DNA of 64,000 nucleotides. Origin: Butyrivibrio sp. XPD2006 (GTDB lineage: Bacteria; Bacillota; Clostridia; Lachnospirales; Lachnospiraceae). This document shows positions 37,239-46,045 of the stretch, piece by piece. The stretch covers positions 1 through 64,000 of the forward strand of contig NZ_ATVT01000017.1 of NCBI RefSeq assembly GCF_000420865.1, given 5' to 3'. How positions within the stretch are numbered: the stretch's first letter is position 1; each line of letters begins with the position of its first letter. Under the pieces are notes generated by a model. That model worked only from the letters and a program-made list of their open reading frames with translations. It was not told the origin of the DNA and made no database searches. A program made the translations under genes and the position numbers.

Positions 37239-38468
37239 ATGAGTAATCGCAGGGCTTTTGACAATAAACTGGTGGAAATCATTGATAAATACATGGATTG
37301 GATCATATTTGCTTTTCTGCTTGTTATGTCCGTTCATATAAGAATTAAGTACACTCCACTTGTAGACGTCCCCGGCTGGAGCGATTACAATGCTTTTCTG
37401 GCTCCATGGGTTGAAGAGTATCGTAAGCTCGGATTTGTCGGTGGTCTGTCAACTGCAATTGGAGATTACTATATTCCTTACAACGTATTCCTCGCTATTG
37501 TAGGACAACTTGGAGTTAATCCGGCAAGTGCCATTTCCTTTTTCTCATGCTTTTTTGATGGCGTTATGGCTGTAGCCATGTTCCTTATTGTTCGGTGTCT
37601 ACGTGCCAAGGATCTTGCTTGCGGGTTCTGGGCGGAACGCTTCGATAAGTGTTTCTGTCTCACCCTTATAAATCTTCCCTTTATCATAGTGGATGGTGCA
37701 CTCTGGAAGCAGTGTGATTCTATTTACAGCGCTTTCATTCTTCTGGGGCTTTTCTTTTTCCTGAAAGAGCGTCCGAATCTGACTTTCATTATGATTGGAT
37801 TGGCTTTTTCTTTTAAGTTTCAAACCGTTTTCATTATTCCATTTTTCGTTCTTGCATATTATCTCAAGAAGAACTTTAGCATTCTTCATGTGCTTTGGAT
37901 CCCGGCAATGTATCTGATAACAGGACTTCCGGCAATTTTTTGCGGAAGATCCATTACCAACACATATGGAATATATTACCGTCAGATTAATTCAACAGGT
38001 GGAGCCACAGTTGTGAGTTTCCCAAGTATTTGGTACATTGGATTCCAGGAGCAGATGTTCAGACATATTGGCGTATTTGTTGCTCTGATGATTTTTGCCG
38101 GAGCTCTGGTGTTTGCAAAGTTCAAGCTGCAGGATGTAACTTCCGGGAAACAGGTTCTTCATGGAGCTTTTTGGCTGACTTTAGCCGGATGGAGTATTAT
38201 GACCGCAGTAGAGTTCATGCCGGGAATGCATGAAAGATATGATTATCTGGCAGTTGTATTGATCTCTTTTGTTGCTGTTGCATACAGAAGACAGCTCTTG
38301 ATTCCTGCACTTATTATGAATCTGTGTAGCAACTTCTCATATGGAAGACTACTGACACAGACGGGGGAGCAGTATTATCCTGTGGCGGCAATTGCATATT
38401 TCGTGGCTTATTGCTGGGTTACATATGATTTGTATAGAGTTTGTTGTAAATGTAAAGAGCTGACTTGA
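37239..38468 (+). CDS. GT-C family mannosyltransferase-like membrane protein
   Basis: This 409-residue protein has about nine membrane segments. WSDYNAFLAPWVEEYRKLGF after segment 1 carries an Asp pattern typical of ALG6/ALG8-like GT-C enzymes. PFIIVDGALWKQCDSIYSAFILLGLFFFL and GLAFSFKFQTVFIIPF are also typical (WGQ.D and FK.Q). The start is the ATG at 37239 with AGGGGGA nine bases upstream; a TTG at 37197 would overlap the -10 box. It is transcribed opposite to the main locus and ends in a strong terminator. Confidence 0.77.
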   Translation: MSNRRAFDNKLVEIIDKYMDWIIFAFLLVMSVHIRIKYTPLVDVPGWSDYNAFLAPWVEEYRKLGFVGGLSTAIGDYYIPYNVFLAIVGQLGVNPASAISFFSCFFDGVMAVAMFLIVRCLRAKDLACGFWAERFDKCFCLTLINLPFIIVDGALWKQCDSIYSAFILLGLFFFLKERPNLTFIMIGLAFSFKFQTVFIIPFFVLAYYLKKNFSILHVLWIPAMYLITGLPAIFCGRSITNTYGIYYRQINSTGGATVVSFPSIWYIGFQEQMFRHIGVFVALMIFAGALVFAKFKLQDVTSGKQVLHGAFWLTLAGWSIMTAVEFMPGMHERYDYLAVVLISFVAVAYRRQLLIPALIMNLCSNFSYGRLLTQTGEQYYPVAAIAYFVAYCWVTYDLYRVCCKCKELT

Positions 38469-38485
38469 TAGTCAGCTCTTTGTTT
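38454..38485 (+). terminator. Rho-independent terminator
   Basis: AAAGAGCTGAC pairs with GTCAGCTCTTT (38471-38481), followed by TGTTTT. The gene's stop codon lies in the loop. Confidence 0.85.
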
Positions 38486-38709
38486 TATCACATGTTATGC
38501 ATTTTGTCTATAAATGTATCAGCCACGTACAACACTTATCCCGTGCCCTTACAGCATAATAAGAATGCACCTTGAGATTATCGCGTAAAGATCTTTTGGT
38601 TGGCTATTATGGCAAGTATAGTTCAGCTTAATATACACCGTTATGGCCTCGCTGAATTAATCTACCCTCGCGAAATTATTGATACATAATGAATTTCTGT
38701 AGATAATCA

Positions 38710-39540
38710 TTATTCACTTTTCAGTTTATCCACCATCCTTTGGTACTCAATAGTCATTTCTCTTTCACTTAAGATAAGCTTATACAAGATAATATATGGG
38801 ACCATCATATTGCTTTCCAATTCGCCCTTATCAAATCGTTCTACCCATTTATACGTAGAATCAGCTGCTATATCCTTCATTATTTTTTCAGACATCTTAC
38901 CATTTCCTAATAAAACATTTATATTGCCTTTGATAGTTCCACGCGTATCATACGCAATAGAATCATTAATAAACTTCATGTATAACGAAGCAATCTCCGG
39001 ATGATATTTAAAATCAATGTTGTTAATCATAGTCATCATATGATTACGCAATTGCTCCTCTGCGTTATAAAAAAGTACAATAGATGGCTCTAAAATGCCA
39101 TCGGTTAAATATGGTGATGACTTATATAGATCCCTCATGTCTTCAAATTTGATATCTCTCTTCGTTACTTCCTCTAAGCTTACCTCCCCTCTTTTCTCCA
39201 ACGGAGTTATTACAGCATATAGTAACATGAAATACCTTTGAATCAGCAATTGCATAATAATGTCATATCTTAGAATTTTATCCTTTTCTTCCAAATAGGC
39301 CTTCTTTTCATCTTGCTTGTCAAGAATACTTTGAATAATGGACACGGTTATCACAATTCCTATTAGATTTGTGGCTATTCCAATCAATATATTATTTATA
39401 CTCTCTGCCATCTCTTCCGCGAAAAACTCAGCGCTAATATTTGAGCAGACTACAATAATAAATGTTATACTTATCACAGATAAAACACATCCTACTCTCC
39501 CAGCTATGGAATTAAGCAAATTTCTTACTTTTTTAAGCAC
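38710..39540 (-). CDS. Membrane protein of unknown function
   Basis: This 276-residue protein has two hydrophobic segments in the first 70 residues (FIIVVCSNISA region and NLIGIVITVSIIQSIL). A charged helical stretch (DKQDEKKAYLEEKDKI) and a long soluble helical C-terminus follow. The start is GTG with GGGAG eight bases upstream. I do not recognise the family. It is isolated in an accessory stretch with Fic and antitoxin-like genes, and resembles in layout the orphan membrane protein at 40842-41516. Confidence 0.6.
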   Translation of the reverse strand: MLKKVRNLLNSIAGRVGCVLSVISITFIIVVCSNISAEFFAEEMAESINNILIGIATNLIGIVITVSIIQSILDKQDEKKAYLEEKDKILRYDIIMQLLIQRYFMLLYAVITPLEKRGEVSLEEVTKRDIKFEDMRDLYKSSPYLTDGILEPSIVLFYNAEEQLRNHMMTMINNIDFKYHPEIASLYMKFINDSIAYDTRGTIKGNINVLLGNGKMSEKIMKDIAADSTYKWVERFDKGELESNMMVPYIILYKLILSEREMTIEYQRMVDKLKSE

Positions 39541-39645
39541 TTTATGTCTCCCTTCTATAACATAAACAGCCTGATCAGTTAGATGGTTTACTTTAACACT
39601 CTTATACTATTCCTATGATCTTTTTGGTCACACGTGTGAGCAAAA

Positions 39646-40713
39646 TCACTCCCCAGCCACAAAAACGTCATATATACGTTGATATTTATATCCTTTTTTC
39701 ATGACAGTCGGATCTTTAACTAGTATATTTAAATCGACTAATTGCTCAATTATCTTAGACACAGCATTAACAGAAACGCCCGACGCTTCTTCTATCTCTT
39801 TTTTGGTAAATACTATCTGTTTTTTTATCACCGGCATAATTTTATATACAGAATTGCCTTTTATGCTTTCTATTGCTTTCATATCTTCTTTATATATTGA
39901 TTTGACCTTCTCAATTTTATATATATATGAAAAACACTGATCTATCACACACTGTAAGAAAAATTTAATAAAGCCAGCCACATTACCACGTCTAAACTCC
40001 ATTAGATTACGCTGATATGCCGGCTTGTATAATTCTATTATTTCAGACAAAAACAGTATTGGATTATTCTCGTCAAGAAGCGCCATCTGAACAGGAATAA
40101 GCGCCCTCCCCAATCTACCATTTCCATCTTTATAAGGATGAATCGTTTCAAATTGAGCATGTGACACCGCAACATTTATTAGATATGGATCAATAAAAGA
40201 ATTATTCATGTATTGATAGAGATTTGTAAGATGGCTGTATACCGTTTCAGGAATTGGCGGAACAAAAGTTGCATTTTCCAAACTGCAACCACGCGGACCA
40301 ATCCAATTCTGGGTAGTGCGTATCTTCCCAGGCGTTTTCTCTGATCCCCTTACGCTATCAAGAAGAATTCTATGCATTTCATTTACCAATTCATAGCTAA
40401 TTCCGTCCTTGATATTCTTCTCAGCATAAGTAATAGCGCTTTTAAGATTCTGTATTTCCCTACTATCATCAGTCTTATCCATGTATTTCAAATAAAACAT
40501 TTCATCTTGAGAAATCTGTGTGCCTTCTATTTGCGTAGATTTATAGCTTTCTGTCAGAAGTATTGAATTAAGAAAGTGAGACGCATCTAACTCAAGCGTA
40601 TTCAGCGACGCTTTGTACTCTCCATATTTAGCATTCGCTTCAGAAGACAATCTTAGTAATTCCTTATCTACGTTATAATCAATTGGCAATTCATATGGGA
40701 CAAATGGCTTCAT
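39646..40713 (-). CDS. Fic-domain protein with C-terminal winged helix
   Basis: This 355-residue protein has an N-terminal Fic-associated domain and the Fic core with HPYKDGNGRLGR (the HPFxDGNGRxxR catalytic motif). A C-terminal winged-helix-like region (FTKKEIEEASGVSVNAVSKIIEQLV) is typical of class II Fic AMP-transferases. An S/TxxxE/D inhibitory helix is probable in the N-terminal part (STQIEGTQIS). The start is the ATG at 40713, after AAAAGGATGTAACT. The palindrome at 40757-40803 just upstream suggests self-regulation through the winged helix. Confidence 0.88.
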   Translation of the reverse strand: MKPFVPYELPIDYNVDKELLRLSSEANAKYGEYKASLNTLELDASHFLNSILLTESYKSTQIEGTQISQDEMFYLKYMDKTDDSREIQNLKSAITYAEKNIKDGISYELVNEMHRILLDSVRGSEKTPGKIRTTQNWIGPRGCSLENATFVPPIPETVYSHLTNLYQYMNNSFIDPYLINVAVSHAQFETIHPYKDGNGRLGRALIPVQMALLDENNPILFLSEIIELYKPAYQRNLMEFRRGNVAGFIKFFLQCVIDQCFSYIYKIEKVKSIYKEDMKAIESIKGNSVYKIMPVIKKQIVFTKKEIEEASGVSVNAVSKIIEQLVDLNILVKDPTVMKKGYKYQRIYDVFVAGE

Positions 40714-40756
40714 AGTTACATCCTTTTCACTGTTTTTGATTAATTTTAACATTTTC

Positions 40757-40803
40757 AGCAATAAAAATCACTGTTTTTTAAAAAAACAGTGATTTTTATT
40801 GCT
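40757..40803. promoter_or_regulatory. 47-bp perfect inverted repeat upstream of fic
   Basis: Two perfect 23-bp arms meet around a single A at 40780. The core half-site TCACTGTTTTTT also recurs once at 40727-40737, near the Fic ribosome binding site. It could be an operator for the Fic winged helix or a transcript hairpin. Confidence 0.7.
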
Positions 40804-40841
40804 AGAATTTTTGTTTTTTAATGAATGAATGTGAATTTTAT

Positions 40842-41516
40842 CTAACCATTCAACTTATCACCATACATGATTAAATAATCTTTGTAATAATGAAAATACA
40901 TCTCATTAAATGTTCTAAAATCCTGGAATTGGCCACAAATTATTGCATACTTTTCATTCATTATTTCATTATTCCTCTGACTAATATCCATGGCCATCTC
41001 ATCCAAGAACATACAACACATCATAGCTGAAAAGGCAAATAAAGATACTACAGATGTAAAGCCTTGAGGTAAAAGGTTATCCTTAATAAAAGGCATAATA
41101 ATAAAAATAGCAACTCCAAGAACAAACAATATATCTGAAGCCAACAGAAGCCCTCTTATAAATCTCAATTTTGCATATTCATTTGGATGAATCATTTTCC
41201 TATCACATTTATATCCCACTGTATCTTCGAGATTTTCTATTGTATTTCTAATGTTAATATTATGATGAGTTCCAACTTCCTTCATCTTTTCATTCAAAAA
41301 AAGTACCGCAATCCCAACTACATTTTGTAAAACATTTTTCTCGAATAACACATTCCTAACCTTCACAAATACATCTGAAACAGAAAAGAATAATGCAGTT
41401 AAAGAAAGTGCTCCTAAAACATTATTCCCAATATTAAGCCATCCGGTGGCACATAAGCCTCCAACAACAGCATATAAAATAAATATTACACAAATAAGTA
41501 GTTGTGATTTTCTCAT
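40842..41516 (-). CDS. Four-segment membrane protein of unknown function
   Basis: This 224-residue protein has hydrophobic segments near 8-25, 33-50, 123-142 and 155-175, with soluble helical regions between and after them. I do not recognise a family. It stands alone, 81 bp from the Fic reading frame. Confidence 0.55.
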   Translation of the reverse strand: MRKSQLLICVIFILYAVVGGLCATGWLNIGNNVLGALSLTALFFSVSDVFVKVRNVLFEKNVLQNVVGIAVLFLNEKMKEVGTHHNINIRNTIENLEDTVGYKCDRKMIHPNEYAKLRFIRGLLLASDILFVLGVAIFIIMPFIKDNLLPQGFTSVVSLFAFSAMMCCMFLDEMAMDISQRNNEIMNEKYAIICGQFQDFRTFNEMYFHYYKDYLIMYGDKLNG

Positions 41517-41619
41517 ATATAAGTCCCACTTTACATCTGCTACATAGTTCAGCGAATCATTTATTAACTATATCATAATACTAGAATTATTACGCTATAA
41601 TGCCAGCTTACAATCAATG

Positions 41620-41700
41620 TTATTTATTAAAATATCCAAAAAGTATTTTCCAATTCTGAATATACTTATCATCAATATCAACTTTCTTGGCCGTCTTCAT
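41620..41700 (-). CDS. Possible 26-residue peptide
   Basis: ATG at 41700 to TAA at 41620 encodes MKTAKKVDIDDKYIQNWKIL and six more residues, with only a weak purine stretch (AAAAGAGAA) upstream. It may be a real small protein, or the tail of a lost gene. Confidence 0.2.
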   Translation of the reverse strand: MKTAKKVDIDDKYIQNWKILFGYFNK

Positions 41701-41780
41701 TTCTCTTTTAATGCGTGACTATGAATTTTGTTGCAACCATAATGTAATGCCCCCGATGAACTTCTCAGGCACCAAGCTTC

Positions 41781-42794
41781 TTAGAAACGAAAAGCCCTCT
41801 GACTTCTAATCTCCCCAAGCACTCTACTAATATACTTACTAATATTCTCCTCCGAATCCAACCTATTTTTAATGTAGTATTCCTTAACCGATTCTTCATC
41901 AATCGATTTGTTACACGGATCAGTATCCTTACACCCAACTCGCTGCTCAATCCAAGGTTCCTGCCTATGACTTATCATTTCAAGTGTTTTAGGAGAATAT
42001 AGACCAAATGTACTGATCACCATATCTATTGCCTTGATTTCATCCTCAGATACTAAAGACAACATCGCACCATGCGTACTATTTATCCCGTTGTCTATTG
42101 GTTTATACCCATATTTTTTATACTTAACATAAATAGATGGATAAACATAACCATGTTGCCAAGCCTGACACTCTTCACCAATCAGTCTATTTCCATTAAG
42201 CGCATAATTCACGCCGTTAGAAAAAGCCATAAGCTTTTCAAGCGCCAGCGGTGTTACTTCTTCCATTTTAATAATTATATAATTGGCAATCTGGTTGATT
42301 TTTGAAGCTTTGATTTGATCTATCTCAACTAATCTTTGTTTTATCTTTTTAATTGACACGTCGTTTAATTTATCGCAGTTTAACTCAAAGAGTTTTTCGA
42401 AAGAATCCTCATTATCCAACAATTCTTTCAAACGATCAGAGTACTCAGTTGCAGGAATAGCGCCCTCAAAGTATCGTTTGATTGTAACACTTCCAAATCC
42501 TGCAACTAATGCCAATGGTTCTTTTCCAACATTGTATTTTTCCATAATCTCAGTAATCTCATCTAGTCCAATTATCCCTTGAGATTTTTTATATGCACTG
42601 ATCCTTGCTTCGGATTTCTCATAATTGTAATCAACTGAAGCTGCCACTTCACTATTGCAACACTTGCATCTTGCAACCGGGAATTCATACCGAATTCTCA
42701 CACCTTTATATGTTTCATTTACAACTTCATCTTGGATACTGAATTCGACAAGATCCTCACATTCATTGCAATATGCCAAATTTAATTTATTCAT
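41781..42794 (-). CDS. MqsA-like zinc-finger/HTH antitoxin with Panacea (DUF4065) domain
   Basis: This 337-residue protein has three parts. The first is an N-terminal CxxC...CxxC zinc finger (Cys9/Cys12, then CKCC). The second is a helix-turn-helix around 75-115 (YNVGKEPLALVAGFGSVTIKRY). The third is a C-terminal Panacea/SocA-like domain (about 150-290: EVTPLALEKLMAFSNGVNYAL, AWQHGYVYPSIYVKYKKYG). Panacea proteins are hyperpromiscuous antitoxins. AGAGGAAG precedes the ATG. The likely partner is the 162-residue protein upstream. Confidence 0.82.
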   Translation of the reverse strand: MNKLNLAYCNECEDLVEFSIQDEVVNETYKGVRIRYEFPVARCKCCNSEVAASVDYNYEKSEARISAYKKSQGIIGLDEITEIMEKYNVGKEPLALVAGFGSVTIKRYFEGAIPATEYSDRLKELLDNEDSFEKLFELNCDKLNDVSIKKIKQRLVEIDQIKASKINQIANYIIIKMEEVTPLALEKLMAFSNGVNYALNGNRLIGEECQAWQHGYVYPSIYVKYKKYGYKPIDNGINSTHGAMLSLVSEDEIKAIDMVISTFGLYSPKTLEMISHRQEPWIEQRVGCKDTDPCNKSIDEESVKEYYIKNRLDSEENISKYISRVLGEIRSQRAFRF

Positions 42795-42859
42795 CTTTTC
42801 TTCCTCTTATGTTTGAGTCTTTGTCTATGTTTCTGATTTATGATATATGTTTTATCTTT

Positions 42860-42886
42860 CCGGCACATTGGCTCACAATGTGCCGG
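42860..42886. promoter_or_regulatory. 11-bp stem hairpin between the partner genes
   Basis: CCGGCACATTG pairs exactly with CAATGTGCCGG around GCTCA. It lies in the 110-bp gap between the 162-residue protein and the Panacea gene. No minus-strand T-run follows, so an attenuator or operator is more likely than a terminator. Confidence 0.5.
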
Positions 42887-42904
42887 TTAAGTTATTGTCT
42901 TTGT

Positions 42905-43393
42905 TTATGTCTTTGGATTGTTCTTATGAAAAGAAACTACAAATACAATTTGATTCGGTATCTTCCGATCATTGACCTTAATGTAGATCAGGATGTTTTC
43001 TTTCTCTACGCCACTTGTATCAGCATCTCTCCTAATCAACTCGCATGGATATTTAAAAACATACAAGTATTCTTGCGGTAATCCAAGCTTCTTTCTCTTG
43101 TCTGCGCCTTTGCTTAAGTCTAATGCTTTGCCGACAAAATTGGCCAGCTTAAGATCACACAAAATCATTTTCTCATCCTCTTTATCAAATATATAGTTAT
43201 CTGACAAAGAAGGATTTTGAGCTGTTGGAGTCGCAGGCACATATGACTCATCTTCCACAGCCTTCTTTAAATCTGCTAAAACACCGAATACTTCCGAATC
43301 ACTACAGGGCACTTTGGGCTGCACAACCACTTTTTCAGTTATAGCATTAATGGAGAGCTGCTTGAAGTGACCCTTTTTATGGTCACTCTCCAT
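42905..43393 (-). CDS. Candidate toxin partner of the Panacea antitoxin
   Basis: This 162-residue protein has a C-terminal half (IYIKVNDRKIPNQIVFVVSFHKNNPK) that reads like a compact alpha/beta domain. The N-terminal part is low in structure (PATPTAQNPSLSDNY). No family is recognised. It has an excellent ribosome binding site (GGAGGTAAAAAGA-ATG) and lies directly upstream of the Panacea antitoxin on the same strand, the usual toxin-first layout. The toxin role is inferred from neighbourhood only. Confidence 0.5.
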   Translation of the reverse strand: MESDHKKGHFKQLSINAITEKVVVQPKVPCSDSEVFGVLADLKKAVEDESYVPATPTAQNPSLSDNYIFDKEDEKMILCDLKLANFVGKALDLSKGADKRKKLGLPQEYLYVFKYPCELIRRDADTSGVEKENILIYIKVNDRKIPNQIVFVVSFHKNNPKT

Positions 43394-43540
43394 TCTTTTT
43401 ACCTCCTCTCTTCAATGATACGATATTATGTATTTTCGTTTTATCGTATCACAATCATATTCTCTTATCTCCTATTTGTCAATACCATCAGTCAAATGCT
43501 GAGTAAGTGAACTGTTTCATTGGAGCTCATGTCATAACAC

Positions 43541-43594
43541 AAAGCGAACGAAAAAGCGAACGCAAAGTATTGCGTTCACTTTTCCGTTCGCTTT
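43541..43594 (-). terminator. Long imperfect hairpin after manA
   Basis: AAAGCGAACG-rich 25-base arms with two mismatches flank AGTA. It lies 20 bp after the manA stop and is probably its transcript end. A related GCGAACG hairpin is at 51502-51544. Confidence 0.55.
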
Positions 43595-43613
43595 GTAAAT
43601 AATAATATCTGAA

Positions 43614-44594
43614 TCAGCAACTAACATCTAAAATCTGTGCCTTGCCATGCAACTTAAGCTCCATGCTGTCTGCAGGTACAAATATACAGTCTCCTTTGAA
43701 GAAATTCAGTGACAAGCCTTCCCCAAATATAACTCCGCAGCCATCCGTAACCAGAAGAGCATGAAAACTGTTGGATTCTGCTCTAAAGTCTGGCATCTTG
43801 CGGCCTTCTGTGTTAAGAAGCATTCTGTCTACTCTGAAATACTTACAGCTGGCAAGGAGTTCTTTGGCGCAGCCATTGTTGTATCTGAGTGATCGCATGG
43901 GCTGTCTTGGAATGGCTTTAGATTTAAGGTCAGATACTTCCATGGCTTTATCTATATGTAACTGCCTTTTATTACCGTTCTTATCTATTCTGTCATAATC
44001 ATAGAGACGGTATGTGATATTGCTGTTTTCCTGTATCTCAGCGATAAGCGCTCCGGCTCCGATTGCGTGAACTGTTCCGGGGTCTATGAAGAACAGGTCA
44101 TTTTTGTGTATCTGAACATAATTAAGAAGCTGTCTGATGGTACCATCGTTTAACGCCTGTCTTACCTGATTTTCAGTAACATCTCTGTTAAATCCATATA
44201 CAAGTTTTGAATCTTCATGGGCATCCAGGACGTACCACATCTCTGTCTTACCAAAGCTGTTCTCATGAATTCTCGCATACTCATCATCAGGATGCACTTG
44301 TACCGACAGATCCGATTTAGCATCTATCAGTTTGATAAGGATTGGCAGAGTAGGCACTCCACCGGTAATACCAAGAGGATGTGTTCCAAGATACTCGGGG
44401 TGTTCCTTAAGGATGTCGCCTAAAGGTCTTTTGCTGACAGAATCAATGCTCTGGCCATCTGGATGTGCCGAACACTCCCAGGTTTCAGCCAGAGGACTCA
44501 TGTCAATGTTCTTATTAAAATCGTCATTTAACCTGCTGCCGCCCCAGATGTAATCCTTGGCTGCCGGCAACAGCATAAAGGGTTTATTGCCCAT
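43614..44594 (-). CDS. manA: Mannose-6-phosphate isomerase, class I
   Basis: This 326-residue zinc cupin interconverts fructose-6-P and mannose-6-P. Metal ligands lie in VQVHPDDEYAR and GTVHAIGAGALIAEIQ, followed by the active-site stretch NITYRLYDYDR. The length is that of Firmicute ManA. It follows manC with a 2-bp gap, so the pair supplies GDP-mannose, or mannose-1-P derivatives, for the membrane transferases around it. Confidence 0.92.
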   Translation of the reverse strand: MGNKPFMLLPAAKDYIWGGSRLNDDFNKNIDMSPLAETWECSAHPDGQSIDSVSKRPLGDILKEHPEYLGTHPLGITGGVPTLPILIKLIDAKSDLSVQVHPDDEYARIHENSFGKTEMWYVLDAHEDSKLVYGFNRDVTENQVRQALNDGTIRQLLNYVQIHKNDLFFIDPGTVHAIGAGALIAEIQENSNITYRLYDYDRIDKNGNKRQLHIDKAMEVSDLKSKAIPRQPMRSLRYNNGCAKELLASCKYFRVDRMLLNTEGRKMPDFRAESNSFHALLVTDGCGVIFGEGLSLNFFKGDCIFVPADSMELKLHGKAQILDVSC

Positions 44595-44596
44595 AT

Positions 44597-45916
44597 TTAT
44601 AACTCCGGCATCTCGTACTTGTGCTTATCCTGCACACTTATGCTCTCTCCAAGCTGAACCTCTATGATCTGAAGTCCGGCATCTGAAGCAATAACAGTAT
44701 GCTTGCAACCTGCTGACATAGTTATAACATCACCGGGTTTAACAGGCTGTTCCATACCATCAACAATAGTCTTACCGCTTCCGGATATTACAACCCAGGC
44801 TTCATCACGCTTGTCGTGGCTATGGTAATTCATCTTGTGTCCGGGATTGAGAGTAACCTTAACGGTCATACTTCCTTCTTCAACATCAAGAACGCGGTAG
44901 CTTCCCCAGCTCTTTTCAGCAAACATGATCTCCTGGTCAAAGGAATCAACATATGGCTTAATATAACTACTCTGTTCCTTGTCACTTACAAGGATTCCGT
45001 CAGGACTGGCGGAGATAACAACGTCTTTAAGTCCCATTCCCAGAACAGGGATTCCAAGCTCATTGATTACATGAACGTTATCGCAAGTATCGTTTAGTAC
45101 TCCATCGCCTACGATATTCTCAGTCATGGCTTCTGTCAGAGTATTCCAGGTTCCAAGGTCCTTCCACTCTCCGTCGTAATTAAGGACCTCAATGCTTGAC
45201 TCTGCTTCTACAACTGCATAGTCAAAGGAAATCTTCTTGAGGTTGTCATATCCGGAGAACAATTCTGAATATACTGATGTGCCAAGAAGCTCTTTACTCT
45301 TATCAAGAACGTAACTGAGCTTGTAAGCAAATACGCCGCCATTCCAGAGTGCACCCTGACTAATAAACTCTTCAGCTTTTTCCTTGTTCGGTTTTTCTGT
45401 AAACTTATATCCTGTTCCATCTGCGTTCTGTACAGGCAGAATATATCCGTATTTTTCACTCGGATATGTAGGCTGTATGCCCATAAGGACAAGGTTCTTG
45501 TCACCCTTTTCAGCCCTCTCGCACAGCTTGTTGACACATTCAAAATATGTGCTGTCAACATACGGATCTACAGGGCATACTACAACCGCCTCATCGCTTG
45601 ATACACCCTTCACATCATGAAGGTAAGCAGTAGCTAAAGCAATCGCAGCGAAGGTATCTCTTCTGCAAGGCTCTACAGATATACCCACATCATCTCCAAG
45701 CTGGTTATGGATAGCAGAAACCTGTGATCTTGATGTTGCTATAGTTACAGTCGCATCAGGGTCCACAGCCTTGATCTGGCCATAGATACGCTGAACCATT
45801 GACTGATATTCACCATTTTCATCCTTAAAAATCTTGATAAACTGCTTTGAACGGATGTCGTTACTAAGTGGCCACAAGCGTTTTCCTGAACCACCGGATA
45901 ATAAGATAATGTTCAT
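44597..45916 (-). CDS. manC: Mannose-1-phosphate guanylyltransferase with cupin domain
   Basis: This 439-residue protein has LLSGGSGKRLWPLSNDIRSKQF as the nucleotidyltransferase signature, and FTEKPNKEKAEEF and WNGGVFAYKLS in the sugar site. A C-terminal cupin (about 325-435: SWGSYRVLDVEEGSMTVKVTLNPGHKMNYHSH, PGDVITMSAGCKHTV) corresponds to the isomerase half of bifunctional ManC. With a separate manA next to it, the cupin's isomerase activity may be redundant. The promoter region holds the shared TATACCATGGTATA palindrome. Confidence 0.9.
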   Translation of the reverse strand: MNIILLSGGSGKRLWPLSNDIRSKQFIKIFKDENGEYQSMVQRIYGQIKAVDPDATVTIATSRSQVSAIHNQLGDDVGISVEPCRRDTFAAIALATAYLHDVKGVSSDEAVVVCPVDPYVDSTYFECVNKLCERAEKGDKNLVLMGIQPTYPSEKYGYILPVQNADGTGYKFTEKPNKEKAEEFISQGALWNGGVFAYKLSYVLDKSKELLGTSVYSELFSGYDNLKKISFDYAVVEAESSIEVLNYDGEWKDLGTWNTLTEAMTENIVGDGVLNDTCDNVHVINELGIPVLGMGLKDVVISASPDGILVSDKEQSSYIKPYVDSFDQEIMFAEKSWGSYRVLDVEEGSMTVKVTLNPGHKMNYHSHDKRDEAWVVISGSGKTIVDGMEQPVKPGDVITMSAGCKHTVIASDAGLQIIEVQLGESISVQDKHKYEMPEL

Positions 45917-45954
45917 TACTAATACTTCCTTTTTATTGATTATAAATAATATGT

Positions 45955-45972
45955 ATTATACCATGGTATAAT
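45955..45972. promoter_or_regulatory. Palindromic bidirectional promoter element
   Basis: ATTATACCATGGTATAAT is a perfect 18-bp palindrome giving a consensus TATAAT on both strands, between divergent manC and the 508-residue membrane gene. The 14-bp core equals the element at 37182-37195. Confidence 0.65.
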
Positions 45973-46045
45973 ATCTTTGTTTTATTGCAATGTCTATAAC
46001 AGTAATTATTATAGAAAGAACTTCATTTAGAAGGGAACCAACTAG

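Noticed and set aside
42860..42886. Rho-independent terminator between the TA-like genes
   Set aside because: The stem is good, but the minus-strand sequence after it is A-rich rather than T-rich.
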